From: Trichosphaerium sp. ATCC 40318
Lineage: Eukaryota; Discosea; Flabellinia; Trichosidae
Length of the DNA stretch: 21,894 nt
Reading direction: 5' to 3'
NCBI GenBank assembly: GCA_038496445.1
Contig: JALMLS010000023.1
Coordinates: forward strand, 1-21,894
The notes beneath the pieces are model-generated. The model saw only the letters and a list, made by a program, of their open reading frames with translations. It was not told the DNA's origin and ran no database searches. This document shows positions 10,415 through 20,268 of this stretch, piece after piece. The first letter of the stretch is position 1, and every line of letters begins with the position of its first letter. Position numbers and translations under genes: made by a program.

Positions 10415-10851
10415 AGCGACGCTTTCGTACCATACTAGGGTGTGCTTTTTATTGCGCAATACTTAATAATACGTTAGAGGTGGGCAGTCAACAGACAGTT
10501 TGAAAAGGGAATTTTTGGAAGTAAAAAACAAAATTGGCACGTGACCAAAAAAAATTAAGCACTTTAGCCAACACAACGTCGGTAGTTTTAATGCGTAGTT
10601 CTATAGGTTTTCAAACAAACAAAAACGTCACCTCTTACGAAGAAACCATTCTAAGACAGGCGAGAAAACTTATTTTTGTGCGCCAGTACTGTTTATGCTG
10701 TATCTTTTACATAAACAACTGAAACGCCTGTGGCACAACAAACCTCTGTGAGTGACAGGGTGTGGCTTAACTCGCCTTTGTTTGCTATGGCTTTTCGTGA
10801 AAATTTTGCTACACCCAAACATGAAGTTCGCCCGTTAGCGGTTGCTACCAA
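10415..10851. other. Divergent promoter region, FYVE gene / TBCCD1
   Basis: This 437-bp region lies between two divergent start codons. It contains an E-box (CACGTGAC, 10538-10545). An ATG at 10787 could be an alternative TBCCD1 start: M-A-F then a GTGAAA donor in phase 1, spliced to 10881. An open plus-strand frame at 10534-10722 has no homology that I recognise. Confidence 0.5.
10538..10545. promoter_or_regulatory. E-box CACGTGAC in the divergent promoter
   Basis: A CACGTG palindrome followed by AC lies about 125 bp upstream of the FYVE start and 310 bp upstream of the TBCCD1 start. bHLH or bZIP factors bind such sites in many eukaryotes; function here is inferred from position only. Confidence 0.3.
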
Positions 10852-12921
10852 ATGTCAAGTGGTACCAAACTCCAAAAAATAGCGATTCGACGCGAAATAG
10901 CTGCTTTCTGTATTTTCCCGCACATAGAGACGCGTTTTACGTTCGCAAAGCTCCGGGAATGTATAAAGAACTACAGACAGGCGCAATCTATACGTTTGCA
11001 GTACGAACGGCACATTCAATCGGTCAAAAGAAAGGCCAATAGATCGTACTTACGGTATTGCTGGTTTTGGGCTTTTACTAAGTTGTTATTCCGGAAACTC
11101 ATTAATTTTGTGTTGTAGGCCAGCTGAGTGGGAAGCTATCGCTCAGGGTATCGGTGTAGATGCCAATGTCGCTAAGATTTACTTTGGTAACCGCAATGTG
11201 TATGCTTTTTATTTGGCTCTAACACGCCATTAGATAGGTTCTGTAGTGTTTATCTATTGCTGTGCACGCACTCAGACAAAGAAGACAACAGTAGTGTTGA
11301 GTTTTACCCCTTTATCGTGTATCTTTTCCTACAACAACTTGGCCTACGAATGGAAAATCAAAAATACATCACAGAGGTTAACTCTTTGCTCCTTTGCATT
11401 TTGAATTGTTTTTTTTTTTTTTTGGGCAAAATCTCTTTCAATCGGATATGTCTATTGTGGACGCTCACACTAATGATTTAGAATTACCCTTCACTCAAAC
11501 ATTTTGGCATAAATGTAAACCCAACAAGGGATCGCCTTACGCGCGGCCAGTTATCTGCCAAAACGGCCACAGCGTTTGTATTTAATAATATGAACAAAAT
11601 TATAGAACTGATTTCAACGGACGACGCTAAGATATCAGATACACTTGAAGCAGCGCGAGCAATTTCGGTGGTTTTAGATCTTGATGCAGTGCTAGAGAGA
11701 AAAAAATTCAGACTGTTTGAAAATGACGAAATTTCTGTCCAGGAAGCTCAGGTACAACGCCCAGTAACTCTTTACTATATCCAAATTTATAGCGCGTAGG
11801 ATATTATTCGTACAAAAATCGAACCAGTTGCGCCTAAACCGTTAAAAAAAATACTGAATGTGAATATTTCCAGTGTAAACAGCAAAACCAGACTATACAC
11901 TGACTCTTACTCAACAATGAAAAAACGCAATTCGAAGAGTTCAAAGAAATCTCCTGCAATTTCACGTGCGTACACCTAGACTTCATTATTAAATGAGACT
12001 GACAGCTACTTGCAGCCCGAGTTAAACCTATTGTTGTGTCTCAATTTTATATTCACGATTGCACTAATGCTTACATTTACCATCTCTGTGCCACTCGCTA
12101 TGGAACTATCAGAGCTATACAAAACAGTACCTTGGTTTTAGGTGCTGTTGGTAATATCCTACGGATAGATGACGTACACAACTGTACGATTATTGTTGCT
12201 GCAAACGCCATACAGATCAGGTATGCTAGTAACCTTATTACGTTACTTGCACAAATTATTAATACCAACAATAGCAATTGCACTGATTTGACGCTACATG
12301 TAGCGTGTAGGCACCGGATAGTGATTGTGGGAGCATGTCAAAACATAAAGTTTGCTCCTTACAACACTTACTATGCCTCTCTAGGGCATCATTTAAAAAC
12401 TACTAAACTGAACACAATACGCCATACTTACAGGTGGAAAGATCCAATGTTTTACAACCCAGTAGAACCTCCTGCACCTCAACCTGTTACACCTGTACTG
12501 ACCAGGCGCAATTCTGATCACAGTGACTCGTCATCGTTGTCAACATCACGCACAGCAACCTCACAGAGTGCGTATAACGAACATGTACTTACTAATGATA
12601 TTAACCTACACCATTTAAGGTTATGAGCGCCCAGCTCATAGATTGGTGCTACCAGTTGACTTTTTTCCCTTCAAGGTGCCGTTTTCTCTAAGAGGAGAAA
12701 CGACCTCGAATCCATTTTTATTACCAGGCTCTTATGGTATTGCTTTGAAGTCTAAAACTGAGGTGGTCAAGAAAATGCGCGCAACTGTTACTAAAGGCAC
12801 GCAAAGCATGAAAGGAGAAGAACAAGTGAAACTTGCAAAGACCATTGAAGAAAAGTTTTACACTTTCCTACTTGCATCAGATGGCTTGGTGCAGGTGCGA
12901 CAACTCACAGACCTACTGTGA
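10852..12921 (+). CDS. TBCCD1: TBCC domain-containing protein 1 (TBCCD1) orthologue
   Basis: TBCCD1 is a centrosome/basal-body protein related to tubulin cofactor C and RP2. It is needed for centrosome and Golgi positioning in animals and for centriole positioning in algae. Eight exons give 530 residues (human about 557): 10852-11054, 11119-11186, 11276-11376, 11482-11751, 11800-11965, 12016-12220, 12275-12567, 12635-12921. The conserved order is intact: the N-terminal F(x)nPH..F...LREC segment, W..IA.G...(A)..YF, VEFYPFIVYLFLQQL, AFVFNNMNKIIELI, then the beta-helical C-CAP/TBCC domain (about 270-400) with VLGAVGN, CTIIVAA and FAPYNTYY...WKDPM, and the C-terminal FFPFKVPF..ETT..LP.(S)Y. An extra Ser/Arg-rich segment sits before the last exon. 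The start is uncertain: 10852, or an upstream ATG at 10787 with an extra intron. The intron at 11187-11275 is the least certain junction. Confidence 0.9.
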
Positions 12922-13057
12922 AACTGATTGTCGATTGTATTAATTGTATAGTCTCTAAAGTAAAAATAATTAAAAATTGTGCAAGTGGTCGATCACGTGA
13001 TAAAATCAAACAGTCTTGAGTAACTAACTGCAGTATATTTTTTACTTTTTTTTTTTT
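12922..13057. other. Convergent intergenic spacer with a perfect ATCACGTGAT palindrome
   Basis: This 136-bp spacer between the TBCCD1 and Rab6 stops holds a 10-bp palindrome, ATCACGTGAT (12992-13001), and a T-tract at 13047-13059 reaching the Rab6 stop. No ORF or RNA gene is seen. Confidence 0.6.
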
Positions 13058-14165
13058 TTACGAAATAGTACAACTGGAAGTACAAGATGCACAAGTAGGT
13101 TCATATTGTGCTTCTCTAATCTCAGGTTGTTGAGTTGGTTTTCCGGTTAATAGGGCCCCTGTCTCATCATCTCCTTCTTCAAGAGACACTACATCAGCTT
13201 CTACAGCATCAGGGTCACCCTCAGCAATTAAACCAGCAATTTTGGTAAACAAATGTACAACATTAACCTCGTCCTTCGCACTGGTCTCCATGAATGGGAA
13301 GCCATATCCCCGCGCAAGTTCTTCACCTTCCTCTGTAGTGACTATATAGCAGCATATTAGATTACAAAAAAATTATTAATTGATACTTCAAACAAGTAAA
13401 CTATAATGCTGTCTACCTTCTCTGTATTCGTGCTTGTCAATCTTGTTTCCTACAAGTAAAATCATGGCATCATCACCTTGCTCCTTCTTAATGATTTGCA
13501 CCCATTTGTCTAACTATTAAAGATCGTGTTAGCATGGGTTTTTACAAAGTTCTTTAGTACAGCTTGTTGGAACAACAAAAACTGTGGCTTGAAGACATGA
13601 AAGTTCAACTCAAAAAACCGTACAGACTCAAATGTATCTCTTTGAGCGACGTCATAAATAATAATACAACCGCTAGAATTTCTGACGTAGGTTGGCAGTA
13701 ACGCCTGGAACCTATGGGCGCGTCAGGTGCAATCCAGACAATACAATACGAAAAAGGAAAAAAAACAAGCAACATTACCGTTCTTGGCCTGCAGTGTCGA
13801 ATATATCTAAAATTTGGGCGTTATTTAAGCATGCAGTGGTTTGAAATTTCGATGCAACGTACGCAAGCGTATCGACTTATCTTTGACATCCACCATTTTC
13901 AGGACAAAGTCTATACCTATTGTAGCTTGATAACTCTCATCGAACGTTTGGAACAAGTAACGATTCTAATTTATTAGTTAGTTATAACTTCGTTTAAAAT
14001 TAGGGTAGCAGGATTTACAACTAACGACAGTGCGATAGCTTCGTTTCCACTACCTCAACGCCTCTTTAGAGAGGTCAAAAAGATTTAATCAGTACGCACA
14101 AGGATTGCGCTTTTGCCCACTTGGGTGTCACCTAGAAGCACAATCTTACGTGGACTCCCAGCCAT
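13058..14165 (-). CDS. RAB6: Rab6-type small GTPase
   Basis: Rab6 GTPases direct Golgi and Golgi-to-ER vesicle traffic. Six exons give 221 residues: 14165-14100, 13965-13863, 13806-13779, 13711-13624, 13513-13417, 13341-13058. G1 is GDTQVGKS (12-19), the switch I segment reads SYQATIGIDF (Thr37), which is the Rab6-family signature, G3 is DTAGQE (60-65, Gln64 kept), G4 NKID (118-121) and G5 ETSAK (146-150). ERFQALLPTYVRNS after G3 also fits Rab6 best. Oddities: Phe59 replaces the usual Trp before DTAGQE, and the C-terminus reads CASCTSSCTIS, ending in a CaaX-like CTIS rather than CC or CxC. It is convergent with TBCCD1 and divergent from the NOL11-like gene. Intron 1 (134 nt) is the longest in the window. 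The Rab identity is firm and the Rab6 subclass likely. Confidence 0.92.
13966..14099 (-). other. Longest intron (134 nt), with an 11-bp stem over the branch-point region
   Basis: On the RNA strand GUUAGUUGUAA (14025-14015) can pair over all 11 positions, with one G-U, with UUAUAACUAAC (13987-13977), leaving a 27-nt loop. The 3' arm contains the likely branch site ACUAAC about 12-20 nt before the acceptor. A smaller stem, CCTCT/AGAGG, lies at 14061-14074. Confidence 0.65.
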
Positions 14166-14380
14166 GATTCTGTTTTACTTAAATTTAGGTAAGTGCGCTT
14201 TTTAATTCCTTTTGCTCATGCGCTTAGCGATGCAGCTGTTCTAGTGCAGTATTCGTTTAGCAGTTAATAACACTTGGGGTAAAGGACGCATCACGACTAG
14301 ATTGGGTTTTTTTTTGCTCGCAGATTTTTTTTTTGTTTTTTGCTCGTTATTTTTCTGAAAAGGGCCGACAGCGGCGAATT
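14166..14380. other. Divergent promoter region, Rab6 / NOL11-like
   Basis: This 215-bp region lies between two divergent starts. A T-tract followed by GCTCG occurs twice in direct orientation (about 14308-14320 and 14334-14346) close to the NOL11-like start. It may be a promoter element or simply low-complexity sequence. No ORF or RNA gene is supported. Confidence 0.5.
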
Positions 14381-17307
14381 ATGAATTACACTGGAGAATT
14401 TGTAGACCCTAGCTTTGATGTTGGCGAAATTATTGGCATAGCGCCTGTTGTCACTTCAACAGAATACGTCACTATAACGTCAAAGGAGCAAGGCGTTCAT
14501 ATCTACAATGTACACGCGATTCTATAGCAATTCGCAATTTTTTTATTCTGTTTGCGCTTACACTTCTTTTTAGGTTGTAGATAGCAAGTGTCGCCACAGT
14601 TTGCTATTTGGGGAGGATTTCAAGCATAATCACAACATTCCAGCAGTTTTTGACGGCCTTCGCTTGTACTTGGTAAAAGGCAAACAAGTATTGTATTTTG
14701 ACAAAGACCACTTGGATGTAACCAAGCAGAAAGTAGCTGCCAAGGTAATTTCGCGTTTTTTTTGTTTTTTTGTTTTTTTGACATATCACTCTACAATGCC
14801 CGCGGGCGATATTTCGCGCGTATGGAAGCATTTAACAACCATTAGTTTTCCACACCGGTCCATTCTCTATGGCCACTGCATTACGCTGTTGCTGTTGTTC
14901 TTCAAAACGGAACTGTCGTCGTGTTAAAGACACGAAACCCTGCAGAAAACCCAGAACCGATGGTTCAATTGAAACTCGAACATCTATCCATCAAGCGCAT
15001 CATTTCGTGTGACGTTTTTTCAAAGTATACAAAAAAAATCATCTATGTCGCCTTTGCCGTGGAATTGAACAATGGAGATTATGGCGTAGCATACTACAAC
15101 ATTAGTCACGGCTCTGAGTCTCAAAAACAGATGACAGCATTTTACACGCTTCCTTTAACAGTAAGTTTTGTAAAGTTATGATTACTCTAATTTAACCAAA
15201 AAACGAAGGGCTCAGTTAAAGCTATTTCTGTGAATGCTAAAGCCACTCATGTCATGGTATTGTACAAAAACGGATCTATTGAAAGTTTTAATGGTGGCGT
15301 GCGTATAATGGAAGAACCATACACTTTGGAGAAGGTGGCAGAAGCCAAATTAGATATTGATAAATACTCACCAAAGAGAAATATGGTTTTGAAATCGTTG
15401 CGCCCGAATGTAACAGCTATGACCTTTGCCTCAGACAAAGAACAAAAAGGTACATAGTAACCGACAATGTCTTATGTCTCTTTTAACACGGTTATATATA
15501 GCCACAATCCTCCTTTGGGATACAGAAAATGCGTTGGTTACTGGAAATATTAGTGTTGATTTTTCAAAAGTAAAGAAGCGAAACAATCAAAGCGTTGTAG
15601 ACGTTTGTACAATTCCTCACACATTCACACTTTGTATTGGCTTGAAGAGCGCCATTGCTATTTCTAAAGTGGAGATTGAAAAAAGACACAACAGCTTGGT
15701 AAACGTAATAGATACTCAACGCTACACGTCAGCGTACACAAAGGACACTTCCCAAAAAAAAGATGAAACTCCTTTTTATAACCAGCTTGACCTTGCGGAG
15801 ACTCTATCGAGTATTATGGATAACCAAATGGAGACTGGCGAAGGAGAGATGCTCCTCACAGATGTGCAAATATCTGACGCTCTGGATGATGTTTGGAAGA
15901 AACCTAAAAACTCTCCTTCGCTTGTGGCAAGGATGGAACAAAAGCTACTCAAAGTGATCACAACACAAAAGTCTTTACAAGCAAAGGAGCTAATAGCACT
16001 ATGTAATGATGTGTATGGTGCACCAAAAGACGTTGAAGCAGGTACCAAGGGTAGATTAATTGTTTCATTTCTAACTTTCTGTCTCTGATAGATGATTCAA
16101 TGGTTCTTCCTCTAATTAGTAACGAGAATATGCCATACTACACCAAAGAGTCTTTGATTAGAATTGTACCAGATGAAGCTAATACAGAGGTAAGAACGTT
16201 TATTAACAGAAGGATTGTACAAAAAGGTTTTTTGATCTAATACATTGTTTAGCGTTCATTACCTCAACCCTCACAAGCAATGATAAATGCCCTATTGGAG
16301 CGTTGTGTCAAGAAAAATTGTTGGACGTTACTTGGTCAAGTTTTACCTAAAATGCAATTACTTGGACGAGATGTTGACAATGTGGTTACAACTCTTATAG
16401 AAAACAAAAGAGCTGTACGTCGTACATTAGAGTGATTCCAGAGCCACCATTGCTTATAACTTCTCAAGGGAGAGCTCGTGTGTTTCTTGATGGCAGCAAC
16501 GCATGTAAAAGAACAAGATTTGGTCGCCAGTCTTAAGTATCTCATTACTGCACCAGCTAAAGCATTAAAGCCATACCTTGGATCTAAAGCGAACTTAAAA
16601 CAGCTTCGTACAAGTGCAGTGTACGTCGTTTCTCGTTAGTTTATGTTTGCTAAATATTTGCTTAGATGCGCTGTGCTACGCCAAGGATTTAACAAACATT
16701 TTTTACTGAGACACTTGCGCACTCTTTCAATAGAGCACGTTGAGGTAAACATCAAAGCAAATTTTTTGGAACCAAGACAATCGCGTACTAAATGTTTGTT
16801 ATAGTTTCTCATGGAAGCACTCTTGTATTGCTTCACCGATCACTATGACCTCTCTGAGGCGGCATTGAAAAAAGCAAAAGATAAGCCAGTTGTCCCATCA
16901 TTGGAAGCAGTACGCATTTGTGGTTGACATATTCGTTTTTAACTCAATAATTTAGCTCATAAAATGGTGTTCATTGGTGCTTGACAGCCACGCCACAAAG
17001 ATGGTACTGGTTGACAACTGCGGCGAACTCTTACAGTATGTCAATGTGATCTCCTGAACAGTTTTCTAAATGTGCTTTTAGGAAATTGAAAAAGTGCATG
17101 ACAGATCACATGGCACTATGCGAAAAACTATCAAAACTTGAAGGAAAGCTACTTTATTTCCAAGGCGAAATCGAAGAAACTCTGACAAGAGGTAAATCTA
17201 AGGCTGTACAATCAATGTATGAACGTAGTGAGTACATTGTTCAAGTACACAGAGCATCTGGAGATCAACTCACAAGAGGTTGGAGCGATGATGAGGAGTT
17301 ATGGTAA
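14381..17307 (+). CDS. NOL11-like protein (small-subunit processome, t-UTP type)
   Basis: NOL11 is a nucleolar t-UTP/UtpA component needed for rDNA transcription and pre-18S rRNA processing. Twelve exons give 765 residues (human about 719): 14381-14509, 14574-14744, 14846-15160, 15209-15449, 15502-16041, 16092-16189, 16253-16414, 16469-16620, 16666-16744, 16805-16909, 16956-17035, 17082-17307. The N-terminal half looks like a degenerate WD40 propeller: repeated short beta-rich stretches, YAVAVVLQNGTVVVL, and ILLWD near residue 291. The C-terminal half is helical and resembles NOL11: LPQPSQAMINALLERC, GELVCFLMAATHVKEQDL, then LIKWCSLVLDSHATKMV and a coiled coil with LSKLEGKL. The start is an ATG in frame with the first conserved strands. 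AATAAA hexamers overlap the stop, supporting this end; a spliced extension is described separately. The assignment rests on remembered family patterns, so it is moderate. Confidence 0.65.
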
Positions 17308-17557
17308 ATAAAATAAATGAACATTCTCCTACACCAGCACGTGTGTTTTATCTTGTTTTTGTTGTACATTTAGCCCTATCAAAGTACGCTTCAGTGCACT
17401 GAAGCTTCAAGGAACCCACCAGATGGATTTTAACATGTCGGAAAGGTAAAGGGTACACAAGTACAACGATGACAATATGCTTTTGGGGTCTGGCAGGTTT
17501 TTTGTAGTACAAAAATATCGTGAAAACTGGACGTATTTTCGCGAATCAAAAAAATAG
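17304..17557 (+). other. Possible alternative 3' exons of the NOL11-like gene
   Basis: A GTAAAT donor at 17304 (inside the TGG before the stop) and an acceptor ending 17373 open a further frame of 25 codons to a TAA at 17449. A second GTAAAG donor at 17446 and acceptor ending 17496 would extend it by 20 codons to a TAG at 17557, only about 19 bp before the next gene's ATG. The peptide (KVRFSALKLQ, FFVVQKYRENW) looks protein-like but I do not recognise it. Alternatively it is 3' UTR plus the promoter of the next gene. Confidence 0.3.
17307..17317 (+). promoter_or_regulatory. Overlapping AATAAA poly(A) signals at the NOL11-like stop
   Basis: AATAAAATAAA begins at the last base of the stop codon. 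Used as a poly(A) signal it would end the transcript shortly afterwards. Confidence 0.4.
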
Positions 17558-17576
17558 ACAAACAAAATCGTGAAAC

Positions 17577-20227
17577 ATGGATGCGGCACAACTTTGCCGC
17601 GCCATACTGCAAAGGCTAAATAAATTTGAGCTTGATATACAAGACCTACGCAAAGGCCAGACTCAGATACTAGAGAGGTTGAGCGACGAACACTATCGCG
17701 TACGACATCAAAGAGTAATTCTATTCATGTTTTTGCGCTGAAACAGATAATTTCAGAATGCGAATGATATTATTGTTGAAAAGAAGCCACCAAGCGTAAG
17801 ATAACCATTTCAATAATTGTTTCGGAGGTTTGACAACTTTAGGTTATCTTGGCCGAAGGGCGTGCTGAAAAGAGAGCTGATAACGAGCAAGAACTACGGC
17901 TGCGCGACTCCGGACCACGGCACGTGTTTTTTGTAGCGAGTAAATGATAACATAGCGCAGATTGTCTTGTTTAACAGCAGAAAGACCCAAAATGCCTCAC
18001 CGTCGTTTACCTACACGCAGAGGAATGAGAAACCAGTCTGAGGTAACCGAACACGTGATAAATTTTGAATAACAAAAACAAACAAAAAAAAAAAGATTGC
18101 TCACGTTTTTTATTTTCTAGCCGCCATTGCCCTCATGGCGCATATCGACGCATGTGAGAAAACAGCCAATGAAAACTACTTCGCTAGAAGCTATGAGATT
18201 AAAAACTGCACAAAAAAAAATAGAAACAGAAAAGCCAGTAGAAGCCCTACCAGCAAAGTCACGTGACCAACGCAAAGAAGAAGATAAAAAACTAAACAAC
18301 ACCGATATTCAAGAGACAACAAAACGTGACTCTCCTGCTCACAGCCCTACAAAACAACCTACGCGCACTACAAGACAACCAAGAAGGAATCGTGGGGTTT
18401 CGTGTCCTCCAAAAGTCGGAAACAGAATTAAATCAATTTTTGGAAAGCTGAGTAAAGGCGGCAGAATTCCCCTTGGAGGATTTGTCGGCCAAGGTGCAGG
18501 TCCATATGGCCGCACACAAGTAAGTTTAGAATGCCGTTAGTGCCTTGTATAAATTATATTTAGCCAAAGACGTATGATAACGAAGAGCCAAGCGAACAAG
18601 AGGAAGAAGAGATAGTCATTGAAGAAATAGATGCAAGCGAAGAAACCATAACATTCCAAGAACCCACTTCTTCCACCAAGAAAATTCAACTCACAGAGGC
18701 TCAAGAATTTGAATCGGATTCCACATTACCTTCTACTGCTGATTTAGTACCATCAGCAATTGACTTTGAACCTGAACCATCAGGTGAAAGCGATTCACCA
18801 TCGGAGGAAGCCATTAGAAAACTTCGAGCAAAACTCACAAAATCCAAGAGTCCAAAATACCAGGCGATGCCTAGAAAGTCTGTTGTTGGCTTGTTTAAAA
18901 GCTGCTCTACGTCTATACACCAACTGACGCAATCACAAGAACCTGATGACGCTATTGTCGCTGAACTCCGCAAAAAGATGAAAAACGACACGGGTTCATT
19001 GACAGAAGCAGAACAACAACAAATTATCGACAATGAAGATCCCGACGAAGGTAGTGGTAAAGAAGAAATTATAGAGAATGCTCGAAATGCTCTATTTGCT
19101 TTAAAGAGTGTAATAGAAGGACAGAGAAAGTCCAAAGCGAAACTTGAAAAAGCTGAACAAGAAAAAGATGAAAAAGAACAAGATGAAGAAACATCAGAAC
19201 AAGCTGTCATTGAGACAATAACTGTAGAAGAAGATGATGAAGCCAAAATTGAAAGAAGACCTTCCCTCAAGATGATATCACATAAGAAAATTTTGACATC
19301 GGAAAGAAAGTCACCAAACATGGGTGAAAAGAGAATATCAGAGAGAAAACTAAAGAGGAAGATGGGAGATAAAAAGCTCTCGGAGAAGAAACTTGGTGAG
19401 AACCTTGTTGAGAAAAACCCTCAGAAACGATCTTCTGATAAGAGTTTGGGGTCAAAGAAGGTTTCAGAAAAGAAGATTAAGCGGATGGGCGACAGGAAAG
19501 CATCAGAGAAGAGGTTGAAGAGACGATCTGTAAAAATAGATAAAAACAGTGTAAAGGAGTCAAAGACACTCTTGACAGACGAAGAACGAAAGTTGATTGA
19601 CAAGCAAATTGAAAAAGAAGAGCGTGAGCTTATGGCTAAAATGGCACTTGAAGAGGACGAGCGCGTTAGGTTAATACGGGAGAAACTGGCCAAAGAAGAA
19701 AAAAAGTAAGAAACAAGGAACTTGACATAATTTTTTAATTGTTTTTAAAGGAAGCAGGAGCGCATACAACGCAGGCTTGAACAAAAAGCAAAAAATGAAG
19801 CCCTTGCAAGGAAATCTATAAGAGCACAACAGCAAAGAGAAAAGGATAGGATGGAGACGATGGCGTTCCAGAAGAAAATCGAGGCAAAAGCAAAGCAAGA
19901 AAAGAAACCGAACTCAGGGACTACAAAGAATACAAACATACCGCGCAGGTACATCAAAAATACCTTCCCAAGTATAACGTAATGCTAAATTGATAATCCT
20001 AGGCCAATGAGAGAGAGGTCTAAATCGCACAGCAGAGACAACAGATGTACATTAATGACAGTAAATTGAACTGATTTCTAACTCGTTTCATTTTAGTGCG
20101 ATCAAAGATCAATGCTGGTGTGTCAAAAGAGAGCAAAGACAAAGGTGGAAAATCTCCTAGAGGACGCATGAAGAGGAAGTCTTCCAGGGTTAATGGTTTG
20201 ATTAGTTTTTGGAATACCGACAAATGA
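17577..20227 (+). CDS. Lys/Glu-rich coiled-coil protein, unknown function
   Basis: Nine exons give 749 residues: 17577-17714, 17757-17795, 17843-17939, 17981-18042, 18121-18519, 18564-19705, 19751-19948, 20003-20046, 20097-20227. The N-terminus (about 5-45) is an amphipathic coiled coil (AILQRLNKFELDIQDLRKGQ). A basic Arg/Pro segment follows, then a Gly-rich patch (KSIFGKLSKGG...GGFVGQGAGPYG), an acidic Glu/Ser block, a coiled coil with KLEKAEQEKDEKEQDEE, a basic degenerate repeat array built on SEKK/SERK...KRMGDKK (about 19290-19540), then a long charged helix (DEERKLIDKQIEKEEREL) and a basic tail. There is no signal peptide, membrane segment or enzymatic motif. This architecture suits a cytoskeletal or scaffold protein, but that is inference only. 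The start is the first ATG, about 19 bp after the last possible stop of the upstream gene. Confidence 0.78.
19290..19540 (+). repeat. Degenerate SEKK/KRMGDKK repeat array inside the coiled-coil gene
   Basis: At least five imperfect copies of a Lys-rich unit of about 10-15 residues occur in succession: GEKRISERKLKRK, MGDKKLSEKKLGEN, SSDKSLGSKKVSEKKIKR, MGDRKASEKRLKRRS. The first copies begin near LTSERKSPN. Codon use differs between copies, so the array is old rather than a fresh microsatellite. Confidence 0.7.
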
Positions 20228-20233
20228 GATAAA

Positions 20234-20239
20234 AATAAA
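20234..20239 (+). promoter_or_regulatory. AATAAA poly(A) signal of the coiled-coil gene
   Basis: An AATAAA lies 7 bp after the TGA of the coiled-coil gene, within the 41-bp gap before the stop of the convergent gene. Any cleavage downstream of it would therefore fall in or near the opposing coding sequence. Confidence 0.45.
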
Positions 20240-20268
20240 TCAGACAGATTTTGGGTTTTTTCAAGCAT

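Noticed and set aside
11119-11233. A homeodomain-like helix pair (WEAIAQGIGVDANVAKIYFGNRN).
   Set aside because: The W..IA.G....A..YF pattern aligns with the N-terminal region of TBCCD1 and the exons on both sides continue that protein; part of the apparent 'NRN' helix falls in an intron.
12221-12274. An extra 18 residues in the TBCC domain (open frame).
   Set aside because: Stop-free 54-nt GT-AG intron; removing it restores the family spacing between the IQI and S-NCTD segments.
12613-12634. A 22-nt intron near the TBCCD1 C-terminus ending at CTCATAG.
   Set aside because: The 67-nt intron 12568-12634 has a GTGCGT donor and TACTAAT branch-like motif, keeps phase and joins the conserved C-terminus equally well.
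18701-19321. A 206-codon minus-strand ORF rich in Ser/Phe/Cys.
   Set aside because: Antisense shadow of the Lys/Glu-rich exon; its composition is the mirror of AAR/GAR codons.
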